Shown here one piece after another: positions 44,800 through 54,224 of a stretch of DNA of 64,000 bases. The notes under the pieces are model-generated. The model saw only the letters and a program-made list of their open reading frames with translations. It searched no databases and was not told the origin of the DNA. Positions within the stretch are counted from its first letter, which is position 1; every line of letters starts with the position of its first letter. Where the stretch lies: assembly GCF_042647465.1 (NCBI RefSeq), contig NZ_JBHRVN010000004.1; one strand, given 5' to 3'. Source of the DNA: Wagnerdoeblera intermedia (GTDB lineage Bacteria > Pseudomonadota > Alphaproteobacteria > Rhodobacterales > Rhodobacteraceae). Both the position numbers and the translations under genes were made by a program.

Positions 44800-45771
44800 A
44801 TGGCGAAAACAGTTGTGATCCGGGCGCATGGCGGGGCTGAGGCTCTGATGATTGAGGATCGTCCGGTCGGTGAGCCGGGGCCGGGGGAGGTCCGCATCCG
44901 TCATCATGCGGTGGGGCTGAATTTCATCGACGTCTATCAGCGCTCGGGTGTCTATCAGATGCAGCTGCCGCAGGCGCTTGGCATGGAGGCAGCGGGGGTT
45001 ATTGAGGCCGTGGGGCCTGGCGTTACGCATCTGAAGGCGGGAGACCGCGCGGCCTATGCGGCGCAGCCGCCCGGGGCTTATACCGAGGCGCGGGTCATGC
45101 CCGCGGCCCAGGTCTGCCCGCTGCCCGATGGCATCTCTTTTGAAGAGGGAGCGGCCATGATGCTGAAGGGGCTGACGGTGCAGTATCTTTTTCACCGCAC
45201 AGTGCCGCTGAAGGCCGGGGATACGGTGCTCTTTCATGCCGCTGCCGGCGGCGTGGGGCTGATTGCCTGCCAATGGGCGAAATCTGAGGGGATCCGGCTG
45301 ATTGCCACCGCAGGCTCTGATGAGAAATGTCAGCTGGCGCTGGATCACGGGGCTGAGGCTGCGATCAACTACAGCGAAGGTCCTTTCGCGCCGAAGGTGC
45401 GCGAGCTGACCGGGGGGCGCGGGGTTGATGTGGTGATGGATTCAGTGGGGGCTTCGACCTTTGAGGGATCCATGGAGTCGCTGCGGCCGGTGGGGATGAT
45501 GATTTCCTTCGGCAATGCCTCCGGCGTGGTCCCGCCGGTCCCGCTGGCGGTGCTGGCGAAGGGGTCTTATCAGCTGACGCGGCCGACACTGTTCACCCAT
45601 ATCGCGCAGCATGAGGACTGCCAGGCCATGGCAAAGATGCTCTTTGAAAAGGTGACCTCGGGCGCGGTGAAAATCCGCATTGATCAGCGTTTTCCGCTCG
45701 ATCAGGTGGCTGAGGCGCATCGCACGCTGGAGGCGCGGGCGACCACGGGGGCGACGATACTGACGCTGTGA
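44800..45771 (+). CDS. NADPH:quinone oxidoreductase (MDR/zeta-crystallin-like)
   Basis: 323-aa zinc-free medium-chain reductase. Cofactor-binding LFHAAAGGVGLIACQWAKSEG (about 145-165), N-terminal GroES-like fold with GLNFIDVYQRSGVY and GMEAAGVIEAVGPGV, and QOR signature region ISFEEGAAMMLKGLTVQYL. No structural zinc cysteines are visible. Reduces quinones by one or two electrons. Monocistronic; convergent with smc. Confidence 0.9.
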   Translation: MAKTVVIRAHGGAEALMIEDRPVGEPGPGEVRIRHHAVGLNFIDVYQRSGVYQMQLPQALGMEAAGVIEAVGPGVTHLKAGDRAAYAAQPPGAYTEARVMPAAQVCPLPDGISFEEGAAMMLKGLTVQYLFHRTVPLKAGDTVLFHAAAGGVGLIACQWAKSEGIRLIATAGSDEKCQLALDHGAEAAINYSEGPFAPKVRELTGGRGVDVVMDSVGASTFEGSMESLRPVGMMISFGNASGVVPPVPLAVLAKGSYQLTRPTLFTHIAQHEDCQAMAKMLFEKVTSGAVKIRIDQRFPLDQVAEAHRTLEARATTGATILTL

Positions 45772-45779
45772 GCGGCGAT

Positions 45780-45796
45780 CCGGGGCGCTGCCCCGG
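45780..45796 (+). terminator. Hairpin after quinone oxidoreductase gene
   Basis: 7-bp stem CCGGGGC / GCCCCGG with a 3-nt loop, 9 nt after the stop; directly followed by the dispersed motif, as in the tex copy. Confidence 0.5.
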
Positions 45797-45801
45797 ACCC
45801 C

Positions 45802-45824
45802 GGAGTATTTGAAAAAAGCCAAAG
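45802..45824 (+). repeat. Dispersed 3'-end motif, copy 3 (after quinone oxidoreductase)
   Basis: Same motif with one substitution (GGAGTATTTGAAAAAAGCC then AAAG). 31 nt after the stop and after a hairpin. Confidence 0.7.
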
Positions 45825-45855
45825 ACGGGGCCCCGGATGAAGGGGCGCCGTCTTT
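45821..45855. terminator. Terminator shared by the convergent oxidoreductase gene and smc
   Basis: Stem AAAGACGG / CCGTCTTT, one mismatch, then GCCCC / GGGGC with 7-nt loop. On the minus strand it is followed by GGCTTTTTTC (from the dispersed motif), giving smc a good T tract; on the plus strand by TTTT. Confidence 0.75.
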
Positions 45856-45861
45856 TCAGGT

Positions 45862-48800
45862 TCAGGCGACGAGGGCTTCGGCGCGTTTGAGATCGACGCT
45901 GACGAGCTGGCTGACGCCCTGTTCCTGCATGGTCACACCAAAGAGGCGGTCCATGCGGCTCATGGTGACGCCGTGGTGAGTGATGATGAGGAAGCGCGTG
46001 TCGGTGCGGCGGGTCATCTCATCGAGAAGATCGCAGAACCGGGTCACGTTGGCATCATCGAGGGGCGCGTCGACTTCGTCGAGCACGCAGATCGGTGCCG
46101 GATTGGCGAGAAAGACCGCGAAGATCAGCGCAAGCGCCGTCAGGGTCTGTTCGCCGCCTGACAGCAGCGACAGGGTGGAAAGCTTTTTGCCCGGCGGCTG
46201 GCACATGATCTCGAGGCCCGCTTCCAGCGGATCGTCGGATTCGACCATCACGAGGCGGGCTTCGCCACCGTTGAAGAGATGGGTGAAGAGCAGCGAGAAG
46301 TTTCCGTTCACCACGTCATAGGCGGCCAGCAGCCGTTCACGGCCTTCGCGGTTGAGCGAGGAGATGCCCGAGCGGAGCTTGCGGATCGCTTCTTCGAGCT
46401 CTTCTTTCTCGCGCCGCAGGGTGTCGTGTTCACTCTGCACGGCGAGGGCATCTTCTTCGGCGCGCAGGTTCACCGCGCCCAGCTGATCGCGGGAGCGGCG
46501 CAGGCGTTGCGCCTCAAGATCCAGTTCAGCGGCATCGGGAAGCTGATCGGGCGGGGTGCCAAGCTCTGCGAACAGCTCTGCGGGTTCCTGACCGAGGTCT
46601 TCGCGGATCCGTGCCGCCGCGGCGGTGGCGGCCTCTCTGGCCGCTTCGGCGCGGGCCTCGGCGCGGGCACGGGTTTCGCGGGCGGTTGCAACTGTGGTCC
46701 CGGCCAGGCGCTCTGCATCCTGAGCGCTGCGCAGGGCGGCTTCGGCCTCAGTCAGGCGGCTTTGCGCGGCCTGACGGCGGGCTTCGGCAGCCTCAAGGGC
46801 CTCAGCCAGTTCTTCGCGGCGGGCGAGGATTTCGTCGGGCTGTTCGAGCGCTTCGGCGAGGTCTTCTTCGGCGGCCTCGCGGCGTTCCTGCAGATCTTCT
46901 GAATGGCGCTCAGCGGTTTCGAGGCGGTGACGCCAGCCGGAGAGTTCCTTCATCACCTCCTGGCGGCGGCGGGTCCGCGCCTCGCCTTCGCGCCGGGCCT
47001 CTTCATGGGCGGCACGGCGGGCGATCATCTCGCTGCGGGCCGCCTCCACCTCGGTCTTCAGGGTTTCGACCCGGGCGCGCAGATCGGCGAGATCGGGAAG
47101 CGCGGCCTCGGCCTCGGCGGCCTCTTCGAGGCGGGCGGCGGCGTCATCGGCGGCGCGGGTGGCGCGTTCGCCCGCCTGACGCGCGGCCTCAAGACGGCCT
47201 GCGGCGAGAGAGCGGTCCCCCTCGGCACGGGCGAGGCGGCGGCTGGCTTCGGTCAGGCGGCTGTCGGCGCTGCGGCGATGCTCCCGGGCAAGTTGATCGG
47301 CCTGGGTGAGGGTGGCGAGTTCCGATTGCAGGCGGCTGTGCAGCGCGGCGGCCTCAGCCGCTTTCGCGGCGGCGAGGGTCAGCTCTTCGCGCAGGGCGGC
47401 AAGGCGATTGACCTGCTGCAGGCGCAGAGCCGCAGAAGAGGGCGCATCCCCCGCGGCCGCGCGGTAGCCATCCCACCGCCAGAGATCCCCCTCGCGCGAG
47501 ACCAGCCGCTGACCGGGCCGCAGCGCGGCCTGAAGCGCGGCGCCTTTGGCGCGATCCACGATGCCGATGCGGCCCAGGCGGCGGGCCAGAACCTCGGGGG
47601 CGGTGACATGGGCGCTGAGCGGCGGCAGGCCTGCGGGCAGCGCCTCGGCATCGGTGTAATCTGCCATCGGTGCCCAGCCGGTGGGATCTTCAGCGCTGAT
47701 TTCCGGGGCGCGCAGATCATCGGCCAGCGCCGCCCCCAGGGCCGCCTCATAGCCCGGGGCGACGCTGAGGCGTTCGATCAGCGCCTCACCGGTGTCAGAG
47801 GTGGCGCGCGCCAGCAGCCGCTCAAGCCCGGCGGCTTCTGAGTTGAGCGCAGCAAGGTCGCCTTCGGCGGTGGCGCGGGCGGCGCGGGCCTCAGCCTCGC
47901 GCGATTGCAGAGCCTCACGGGCGTCTTCGGCGCCGGCGAGGCGCTCTTCGGCCTCAGTGGCGATCTCCAGGGCTTCGGCCTGGACCTCTTCGGCCTCAGT
48001 GAAGGCCTCGGTGGCGGCCTCAAGCGCCTCGGAGGCGGCTTCGGCGGCCTCAGCGGCGCGGGCGGCCTCAGCACGGGCGCGTTCAAGCGCCGCGGTTCCC
48101 TCATCGCGGGCGCGGCGGATCCCCTGGGCGCGGGCCGAAAGTTCGGCCGCATCTTCGGTGGCGTCTGAGAGGCGGCTTTCCACGGTGGCCACGGCCAGAG
48201 CCGCGTTCTGCGCCAGGGAGGCCAGCTCATCGAGGCGGTCGGCTTCGCCGTCCTGGGCGCGGGCGAGCTGTTCCAGTTCCCACTCAAGACGGCGGATGGT
48301 TTCCCCGGCATCGCGGTTGATCACGGCCTCGCGCTCCGCGTCGCGGGCCAGCTGGGCGATGCGGGCGCGCAGGGCGGCGACCCGCTCGGTAGCGCGGCTC
48401 TCTTCCTGAGCCAGGGTCTCGCGCTGCAGGATCAGCCGTTGCAGCAGGGCAGCGGCGATGGTGTCTTCTTCACGGTAAGCGGGAAGCGCCGCTTCCGCCG
48501 CTTCGCGGGCCTCAGACGTCTCCTCGGCGCGGGCCTCAGCTTCGGCGGTCAGGCGCAGCGCCTCGGCAAACTGCGCCAGCGCCGCCTGACGGGTCATCTC
48601 GGCCTCATGCCACCGGCGCGCCAGCAGCATGCCTTCGGCGCGCTTCAGATCGCGGCCGATTTCGCGGTAGCGTGCGGCCTGGCGGGCCTGGCGCGACAGA
48701 GAGATCAATTGCTGGGCCAGCTGCTCGATCACATCATCGACGCGGGTGAGGTTGGTCTCTGCCGCAGAGAGGCGCAGTTCCGCCTCATGGCGGCGCTGAT

Positions 48801-49320
48801 AAAGGCCCGAGATCCCGGCAGCCTCTTCCAGGACCCGCCGACGGGCGCGGGGCTTGGCGTTGATCAGCTCTGAGATCTGGCCCTGGCGGACCAGTGCCGG
48901 CGAATGCGCTCCGGTCGAGGCATCGGCAAAGAGCATCTGCACGTCCCGCGCGCGCACATCTTTGCCGTTGATCTTATAGTTTGAGCCGGCATCGCGGGTG
49001 ATACGGCGCACCACCTCCAGCATGACGGAGTCGTTGAAGCCCGAGGGGGCGAGGCGGTCTTCGTTGTCGATGGTCAGCGCGACTTCAGCATAATTGCGCG
49101 CGCCGCGCGTCGCGGCCCCGGCGAAGATCACATCCTCCATCCCGCCGCCGCGCATGGCCGTGGGACGGTTCTCGCCCATGACCCAGCGAAGCGCCTCAAG
49201 CAGGTTGGATTTGCCACAGCCGTTCGGGCCGACAACCCCGGTCAGCCCGTCCCCGATCACGAGGTCAGTCTGATCAACGAAGCTTTTGAAGCCATTGAGA
49301 CGGAGTTTAGAGAATCGCAA
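45862..49320 (-). CDS. smc: Chromosome segregation protein SMC
   Basis: 1152-aa condensin ATPase. Walker A VVGPNGCGKSNLLEALRW (about 30-45), Q-loop region GMEDVIFAGAATR, long coiled coil to about 500, hinge about 510-620 (SAEDPTGWAPMADYTDA), second coiled coil (Ala/Glu/Arg-rich), then signature LLSGGEQTLTALALIFAVF and Walker B ICVLDEVDAPLDD near the C-terminus. Organises and separates replicated chromosomes with ScpA/ScpB, which are not in the window. Full length for the family, no disruption. It has 255 nt to the next gene upstream. Confidence 0.97.
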   Translation of the reverse strand: MRFSKLRLNGFKSFVDQTDLVIGDGLTGVVGPNGCGKSNLLEALRWVMGENRPTAMRGGGMEDVIFAGAATRGARNYAEVALTIDNEDRLAPSGFNDSVMLEVVRRITRDAGSNYKINGKDVRARDVQMLFADASTGAHSPALVRQGQISELINAKPRARRRVLEEAAGISGLYQRRHEAELRLSAAETNLTRVDDVIEQLAQQLISLSRQARQAARYREIGRDLKRAEGMLLARRWHEAEMTRQAALAQFAEALRLTAEAEARAEETSEAREAAEAALPAYREEDTIAAALLQRLILQRETLAQEESRATERVAALRARIAQLARDAEREAVINRDAGETIRRLEWELEQLARAQDGEADRLDELASLAQNAALAVATVESRLSDATEDAAELSARAQGIRRARDEGTAALERARAEAARAAEAAEAASEALEAATEAFTEAEEVQAEALEIATEAEERLAGAEDAREALQSREAEARAARATAEGDLAALNSEAAGLERLLARATSDTGEALIERLSVAPGYEAALGAALADDLRAPEISAEDPTGWAPMADYTDAEALPAGLPPLSAHVTAPEVLARRLGRIGIVDRAKGAALQAALRPGQRLVSREGDLWRWDGYRAAAGDAPSSAALRLQQVNRLAALREELTLAAAKAAEAAALHSRLQSELATLTQADQLAREHRRSADSRLTEASRRLARAEGDRSLAAGRLEAARQAGERATRAADDAAARLEEAAEAEAALPDLADLRARVETLKTEVEAARSEMIARRAAHEEARREGEARTRRRQEVMKELSGWRHRLETAERHSEDLQERREAAEEDLAEALEQPDEILARREELAEALEAAEARRQAAQSRLTEAEAALRSAQDAERLAGTTVATARETRARAEARAEAAREAATAAAARIREDLGQEPAELFAELGTPPDQLPDAAELDLEAQRLRRSRDQLGAVNLRAEEDALAVQSEHDTLRREKEELEEAIRKLRSGISSLNREGRERLLAAYDVVNGNFSLLFTHLFNGGEARLVMVESDDPLEAGLEIMCQPPGKKLSTLSLLSGGEQTLTALALIFAVFLANPAPICVLDEVDAPLDDANVTRFCDLLDEMTRRTDTRFLIITHHGVTMSRMDRLFGVTMQEQGVSQLVSVDLKRAEALVA

Positions 49321-49575
49321 ACCACACCTGTGAGAAACAGCAGATCAGCACCGGAATTGACCGGAACCCCCTGCCGGGATTTCGGGCCTTAAAGTGACGC
49401 ATCCACCAGATATTGACAAGTGACGGCAGCTGTTGCGGTGCCGCCGGACCGGCACCCATTCCAATTCTCGCGGATTTCCCTGGCAGCGCTTTCAGATCGC
49501 CCGGATTTCGCCCCAATCGGCCCCTCTTGTGAGGCACGGCCCCGGTTCAGCCGCAGGCATGAATGTACTTTAAGA

Positions 49576-49830
49576 ATGGAGGCACTCTTGGCACTCGCAG
49601 CAATCCTGATCGGCGCATTTACCGCCATCGTCACCCTCGGTCTCACCTTCTGGTCGAGCGACAGCCTGCTGGCTGCCCTCGCAGTTTATATGCTCAGCGG
49701 GCTTGGCGGATCGGCGCTGATTCTGGCCCCTGTGACAATTCGCATCTGGATGCAGAGCCGCCGGGCGGGCAAAGCCCGGGAGCAGCTCACCCCGGCGGAA
49801 GGTTCCGAGAAGCAGATTGTCGCCGCCTGA
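49576..49830 (+). CDS. Small two-helix membrane protein
   Basis: 84 aa: MEALLALAAILIGAFTAIVTLG..., two hydrophobic segments (about 4-23 and 30-52) and a basic then polar tail (RIWMQSRRAGKAREQL). Family not recognised. Start uncertain: ATG at 49576, or TTG at 49588 which has GGAGG five nt upstream. Upstream in-frame codons to 49420 look non-coding. Lies before the sugar transferase but separated from it by 439 bp, so linkage is not certain. Confidence 0.6.
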   Translation: MEALLALAAILIGAFTAIVTLGLTFWSSDSLLAALAVYMLSGLGGSALILAPVTIRIWMQSRRAGKAREQLTPAEGSEKQIVAA

Positions 49831-50269
49831 GAAACAGCAGGTTTTCTCTAAGCGGCTGGAACAAATGGCGGGAACCAAAGCAACCCGCTTTGGTTCATGT
49901 TCCGAACCGGGGAGACAAGGGAGCGCAGCGACCGAAGGAATCACCCCCATCCCCGCACCCCGATGAGGGTCGATACCGATGATGGCGCAACTTATGGTCG
50001 TTGAGCGAAAGCGGAATGCATCATTTGATTGAAGTAAGTGGGAAATCCCCCCCTCTCGCTCCTCATGAAACCAGGATATCGGCGGAGAATGTTCTTCGTG
50101 AAGCTTCGATTTTCCGGTAATGTTTCCTCGAAACGGTTTCAGTAAATCCGACCCCGCGATGACGCAGATTTCAACTGCATATCCGCCGATTTCTGAAAAT
50201 TTTATGAATAACTGAGTTAAAAGTCGCACCTGTTTCAGAGCTCCGGCTCACTGTTGAGAAGCCTGCCAA
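49831..50269. promoter_or_regulatory. 439-bp non-coding region upstream of the sugar transferase gene
   Basis: No plausible gene. From left: 10-bp hairpin GAACCAAAGC / GCTTTGGTTC (49872-49896) nested between GGAACA and TGTTCC, a likely 3' end of the small membrane gene. ATCGGCGGA (50078-50086) and its complement ATCCGCCGAT (50181-50190) form an inverted repeat about 95 nt apart. GTTTC-CTC-GAAAC is near 50120-50132. The last 100 bases are AT-rich, with GAATAACTGAGTTAAAAG about 50 nt before the gene. These look like regulator sites and a promoter, none identified. Confidence 0.5.
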
Positions 50270-50968
50270 ATGACAGCTCCCATCGGCCGTTTTGTTGAAG
50301 ATCCCCAGGCCCCCCGCACTATTCATGCCCGGAAATTACGCGCCACCTACCGACGCCGCCGCGGAGTTTATCGCTCTTTCGTGAAGCGTCTGTCGGATCT
50401 TTTTCTCGTGCTGCTGGCGGCACCGATGGTGGTGCCTATGGTGCTGCTGCTGGCCTTCATCGTCTCGCGCAAAGGCGGTCGGCCGTTCTATTCGCAGCTT
50501 CGCGTGGGCAAAGACGGCAAGCTCTTCCGGATGTGGAAGCTGCGCACCATGGTGGTGAACGCCGATGAGATGATTATCGGCTATCTGAACGCCAACCCCG
50601 AAGCCAAAGCCGAGTGGGATCGCACGCAGAAACTGCGCAACGACCCGCGTATTTCGGAATTCGGCCACTTCCTGCGCAAATCCTCGCTGGATGAACTGCC
50701 ACAGCTTTGGAACGTGCTGAAGGGGGATATGAGCCTGGTCGGCCCGCGCCCCATGCTGGAGTATCAGCAGCCGCTTTATCCGGGGCTTGGCTACTACGCT
50801 CTGCGCCCGGGTCTTACCGGCTATTGGCAGGTGACTGAGCGCAACCACTCCAGCTTTGCCGAACGCGCCTGGTATGACGACCGCTACGAAGAAGAGCTCT
50901 CGCTGATCAACGACGTCAAGGTGATGTATAAGACCGTCGATGTCGTGCTGAAGGGGACAGGCGTTTAA
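50270..50968 (+). CDS. Exopolysaccharide sugar transferase (ExoY/WcaJ-type)
   Basis: 232-aa polyprenyl-phosphate hexose-1-phosphate transferase, the enzyme that starts a repeat unit on undecaprenyl phosphate. One membrane helix (about 45-66), then the conserved catalytic module: GKLFRMWKLRTM, NDPRISEFGHFLRKSSLDELPQ, GDMSLVGPRPML and RPGLTGYWQVTERNHSSF. Ends DVVLKGTGV. No other polysaccharide genes are close. Stop lies 9 nt from the convergent livF3 stop. Confidence 0.93.
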   Translation: MTAPIGRFVEDPQAPRTIHARKLRATYRRRRGVYRSFVKRLSDLFLVLLAAPMVVPMVLLLAFIVSRKGGRPFYSQLRVGKDGKLFRMWKLRTMVVNADEMIIGYLNANPEAKAEWDRTQKLRNDPRISEFGHFLRKSSLDELPQLWNVLKGDMSLVGPRPMLEYQQPLYPGLGYYALRPGLTGYWQVTERNHSSFAERAWYDDRYEEELSLINDVKVMYKTVDVVLKGTGV

Positions 50969-50977
50969 ACCGCCCCG

Positions 50978-51673
50978 TCAGACACCCACCCAGCGGGCAA
51001 AGGCCGGATGATCCGGCATCAGCGCCGCGCGGGGGAAGACCTCTGCCACCGCGCCATTGCTGACAAATCCGACCTGATCCGCCAGAGCCAGCACGGTTTC
51101 AGCGCGCTGCTCAACCAGGACCGTGGCAACGCCCTCGGCCTTCAGGCGCAGGACCGTGTCGCGGATCAGCGCCACCATAGAGGGCTGCAACCCCTCTGAG
51201 GGCTCATCCAGAAGCAATACCGAAGGCTCAAGGCAAAGCGCCCGACCGATGGCCAGCATCTGCTGCTCGCCCCCCGAAAGGGTTGAGGCCCGTTGCGACA
51301 GCCGCTCACGCAGGCGCGGAAAGAGGCTCAACACCCGCTCCAGCTGCCCGGCACCGCGACCTCGGGTCATCAGCCCGATGGTCAGATTTTCCTGCACACT
51401 CAGCGGACCAAAGAGCCGCCGTCCCTGGGGGACATAGCCGATCCCGGCCTTTGGCACCTCTTCCGCCGGAAGGCTGCGCAGCGGCTGCCCGTTCAGGGTG
51501 ATGCTGCCGCCGCTCAGGCGCAGCTGGCCCATGATGGCCCGCAGCGCGCTGGTCTTGCCCGCCCCGTTGCGCCCCATCAGACAGGTCACCTGCCCCGGCG
51601 GCACCTCAAGCGAGAAGCCGCGCAGCACTTCCGCCGCGCCATAGCCCCCGCAGACCCCCTCAAGCTTCAGCAT
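50978..51673 (-). CDS. livF: HAAT ABC importer ATPase LivF, module 3
   Basis: 231-aa ATP-binding subunit: Walker A GRNGAGKTS, signature LSGGEQQMLAIGRA, Walker B VLLLDEPSEGLQ, H-loop LVEQRAETVL. Shorter than the other two; ends FARWVGV with no basic tail. Overlaps livG3 by 14 nt. Last gene of module 3; no ligase gene follows, unlike modules 1 and 2. Confidence 0.9.
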   Translation of the reverse strand: MLKLEGVCGGYGAAEVLRGFSLEVPPGQVTCLMGRNGAGKTSALRAIMGQLRLSGGSITLNGQPLRSLPAEEVPKAGIGYVPQGRRLFGPLSVQENLTIGLMTRGRGAGQLERVLSLFPRLRERLSQRASTLSGGEQQMLAIGRALCLEPSVLLLDEPSEGLQPSMVALIRDTVLRLKAEGVATVLVEQRAETVLALADQVGFVSNGAVAEVFPRAALMPDHPAFARWVGV

Positions 51674-52379
51674 GATCGCCCCCCAGATAGGCGGCCTGAA
51701 CCTCCGGATTGGCCCGGATTTCGGCAGGAGTTCCGGTGGCGAGACTGCGGCCGAAATTCAGCACCGTGATGCGGTCTGCGAGATCCATCACCACCTCCAT
51801 GTTATGCTCAATCAGCAGCACCGTGGTCTCCGGGACCAGACTGCGGACCAGAGCCTTAAAGCCCGCGATATCCTCATTGGCGAGGCCCTGGGTCGGCTCG
51901 TCCAGGATCAGCAGTTTCGGGCGCAGAGCGAGGCCCATGGTCAGTTCCAGAAGCCGCTGATGGCCGTAAGACAATTCCCCGGCTGTCTCATCGGCAAAGC
52001 CCTCAAGCCCCGTTCGGGCCAGCGCCAGGGGGACATCCCGGGCCAGGTCACGGCTGTCGCGCAGCGCCAGGGCTACGTTGTCGAACACACTCAGCCGCGG
52101 ATAGATCGAGGTGATCTGAAAGGTATAGGCCACGCCCCGGGTGACCCGGCGATGCGCAGGCAGCGCAGTGATATCTTCTCCCTCAAAGCGGATCACCCCC
52201 GACTGGGGGGCGATACGGCCCGACAAGATCGACACCAGCGTCGTCTTGCCTGCGCCATTGGGGCCGATCAGCGCGTGGATCTCGCCGCGCCTCAGCGTCA
52301 GATCCACCCCGTCCACCGCCCGGATGCCGCCGAAATGGCGGGTAAGGCCTTTTGCCTCCAGCAACGTCACGGCAGCCAT
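51660..52379 (-). CDS. livG: HAAT ABC importer ATPase LivG, module 3
   Basis: 239-aa ATP-binding subunit: Walker A GPNGAGKTT, signature LSYGHQRLLELTMGLA, Walker B LLILDEPTQGLA, H-loop LIEHNMEVVM. Start ATG at 52379 fits the domain; upstream in-frame residues are the opposite-frame overlap with livM. Overlaps livM by 13 nt and livF by 14 nt. Confidence 0.9.
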   Translation of the reverse strand: MAAVTLLEAKGLTRHFGGIRAVDGVDLTLRRGEIHALIGPNGAGKTTLVSILSGRIAPQSGVIRFEGEDITALPAHRRVTRGVAYTFQITSIYPRLSVFDNVALALRDSRDLARDVPLALARTGLEGFADETAGELSYGHQRLLELTMGLALRPKLLILDEPTQGLANEDIAGFKALVRSLVPETTVLLIEHNMEVVMDLADRITVLNFGRSLATGTPAEIRANPEVQAAYLGGDHAEA

Positions 52380-53302
52380 TTCAGCCCCCTTTCCCGCAGA
52401 GCTCCGAGGATGCCGCGCGGCGCAAAAAGCACCAGCACCAGCAGTGCCGCCCCCACCACAAACTGATGTGCCGAAGTATAGCTGGACGCGATATCGGTGA
52501 GATAAAACATCAGCCCCGCCCCCAAGAGCGGCCCGAGCGTGGTCCCCGCACCGCCCAGAAGCACCCACAAAAGCGGCAGGATGGAAAAGGCGATCGCGCC
52601 GAAACTCGCCCCGACCGACCCGAAGAGCAGCGCATAGGCCGCGCCTGCCGCCCCCGCATAGGCCCCCGAGATCCCCATCACCGCCAGTTTCACGGTGAAG
52701 GGATTATAGCCCAGCATCTGCGAACGCTCTTCATTTTCGCGCATGGCCACCAGGATGCGCCCGAAGCGCGCCTTCACCAGAGCCAGCGACAAAAACAGAC
52801 CCGCCGCAAAAAGCCCGAGCGCAAAAAGCCCGCGGTTGAGGTCCGCAGAAAGATCAAACTCCCCAATGCGGCGCAGGCTTTGCGCAAGCACAAAGCCCTC
52901 TTCGCCGCGGGTGATCGGGGTATAGTAAAGGATGGTCAGATAGCCCGCCTGCGCAAGCATCAGCGTGACGATCATGAAGCTGACGCCCGCGGTGCGCAGA
53001 GCCAGCGCCCCGGCCGCCAGGGCCAGGGCGGCACCCGCGATCGGCCCGGACAGGAGCGCCAGGCCCGCAGACCAGCCCTGCAGCGTCATCCCCAGGCCCG
53101 CCGCATACATGCCCGCCGCAAAAAACATCGCGTGCCCAAGGCTCAGAAGCCCGGTGTAGCCGAAGGCCAGGTTATAGCCCATGGCAAAGACCGCCAGCAC
53201 CATGATGCGGGCGAGGTTGGTCGCGTGATAGACCGGCAGCAGGAAGATCCCCGCCGCCAGCACCGCCACCACGATCAGATGAACTGCGAGGGCCCGGTTC
53301 AT
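52367..53302 (-). CDS. livM: HAAT ABC importer permease LivM, module 3
   Basis: 311-aa permease with eight or nine hydrophobic segments; AFGYTGLLSLGHAMFFAAGM motif and coupling loop LVAMRENEERSQMLGYNP. Overlaps livH by 4 nt and livG by 13 nt. Confidence 0.9.
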   Translation of the reverse strand: MNRALAVHLIVVAVLAAGIFLLPVYHATNLARIMVLAVFAMGYNLAFGYTGLLSLGHAMFFAAGMYAAGLGMTLQGWSAGLALLSGPIAGAALALAAGALALRTAGVSFMIVTLMLAQAGYLTILYYTPITRGEEGFVLAQSLRRIGEFDLSADLNRGLFALGLFAAGLFLSLALVKARFGRILVAMRENEERSQMLGYNPFTVKLAVMGISGAYAGAAGAAYALLFGSVGASFGAIAFSILPLLWVLLGGAGTTLGPLLGAGLMFYLTDIASSYTSAHQFVVGAALLVLVLFAPRGILGALRERGLKWLP

Positions 53303-54174
53303 GCGCGCTCCCCAAAAAGGCCCTGGGGCCGGAAGACCAGCACCAGCGCCACAAAGAGCGTGGCCAGAATCTTGGCCAGCAACGGCGACCAGTAGAAGGA
53401 AATCACCCCGTCACTCAGCCCGATCAGCAATGCCGCAATCAGCGTCCCGCGGATCGAGCCGAGCCCGCCGATAATCACCACCGTAAAGGCCATCAGCATC
53501 GGGTCATGCCCCATCAGGTAATGCGCCTGCTGCACCGGGACCAGCAGCACCGCCGCCAGCGCTGCAAGCCCCGCGCCAAGGGCGAAGACCAGGGCATAGA
53601 CCCGGTCGACCCGAATCCCGAAGGCCCGCGCCATATCGCGGTCGATCTGCGTGGCCCGCATCACCAGCCCCGCGCGCGAGCGGGTCATGAAGAGCCAGAC
53701 CGCGCCCAGGACCAGCGCCGCCAGCCCCACCACCGCCAGCTTATAGCCGGAATAGCCAAACCAGGGCGTGTCGATCATCCAGTCAAAGGGCGGCTCAACC
53801 GCCCGCGCCCCGGGGCCAAAGCCCGTCAGAACCGCCTGCTGCAGAATATACATCAGCCCGATTGAGGCGACGATGGTGCCTTCAGCCTCATAGTTCAGCC
53901 GCCGCAGCACCAGCCGCTCAGACAGGGCTGCGATCCCCCCGACCACCAGAGGCGCGATCAGCAGCGACAGCCCCCAGGTCATCAGCGGCGGTCCGGGGAT
54001 GAAGGTCGCCACATACCAGGCCACCACCGCCCCCAGCATCAGAAATTCGCCATGCGCCACATTCACCACGCGCATCACGCCGAACACCAGGCTCAGCCCC
54101 ACGGCAGTCAGTGCAAGGATCGCTGCCGTGACCGTCCCTTCCAGAAGGGCCAACAGAAAATAGGGGTCAAACAT
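53299..54174 (-). CDS. livH: HAAT ABC importer permease LivH, module 3
   Basis: 291-aa permease with eight or so hydrophobic segments; VMRVVNVAHGEFLMLGAVVAWY, coupling loop VMRATQIDRDMARAFGIRVD and the tail RPQGLFGERA. ATG at 54174; a GTG one codon earlier is possible. The Shine-Dalgarno is weak, and the gene is 48 nt from the binding protein gene. Confidence 0.88.
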   Translation of the reverse strand: MFDPYFLLALLEGTVTAAILALTAVGLSLVFGVMRVVNVAHGEFLMLGAVVAWYVATFIPGPPLMTWGLSLLIAPLVVGGIAALSERLVLRRLNYEAEGTIVASIGLMYILQQAVLTGFGPGARAVEPPFDWMIDTPWFGYSGYKLAVVGLAALVLGAVWLFMTRSRAGLVMRATQIDRDMARAFGIRVDRVYALVFALGAGLAALAAVLLVPVQQAHYLMGHDPMLMAFTVVIIGGLGSIRGTLIAALLIGLSDGVISFYWSPLLAKILATLFVALVLVFRPQGLFGERA

Positions 54175-54224
54175 CACCGATGGCCCGTTGTGGCCCCGCC
54201 TGCCGTAACAGGCGGGGCGAAGTC

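Noticed and set aside
49307..49537. 76-aa minus-strand frame overlapping the smc start
   Set aside because: Starts inside unrelated spacer and overlaps the smc N-terminus by 14 nt; composition looks non-coding and no domain is visible.
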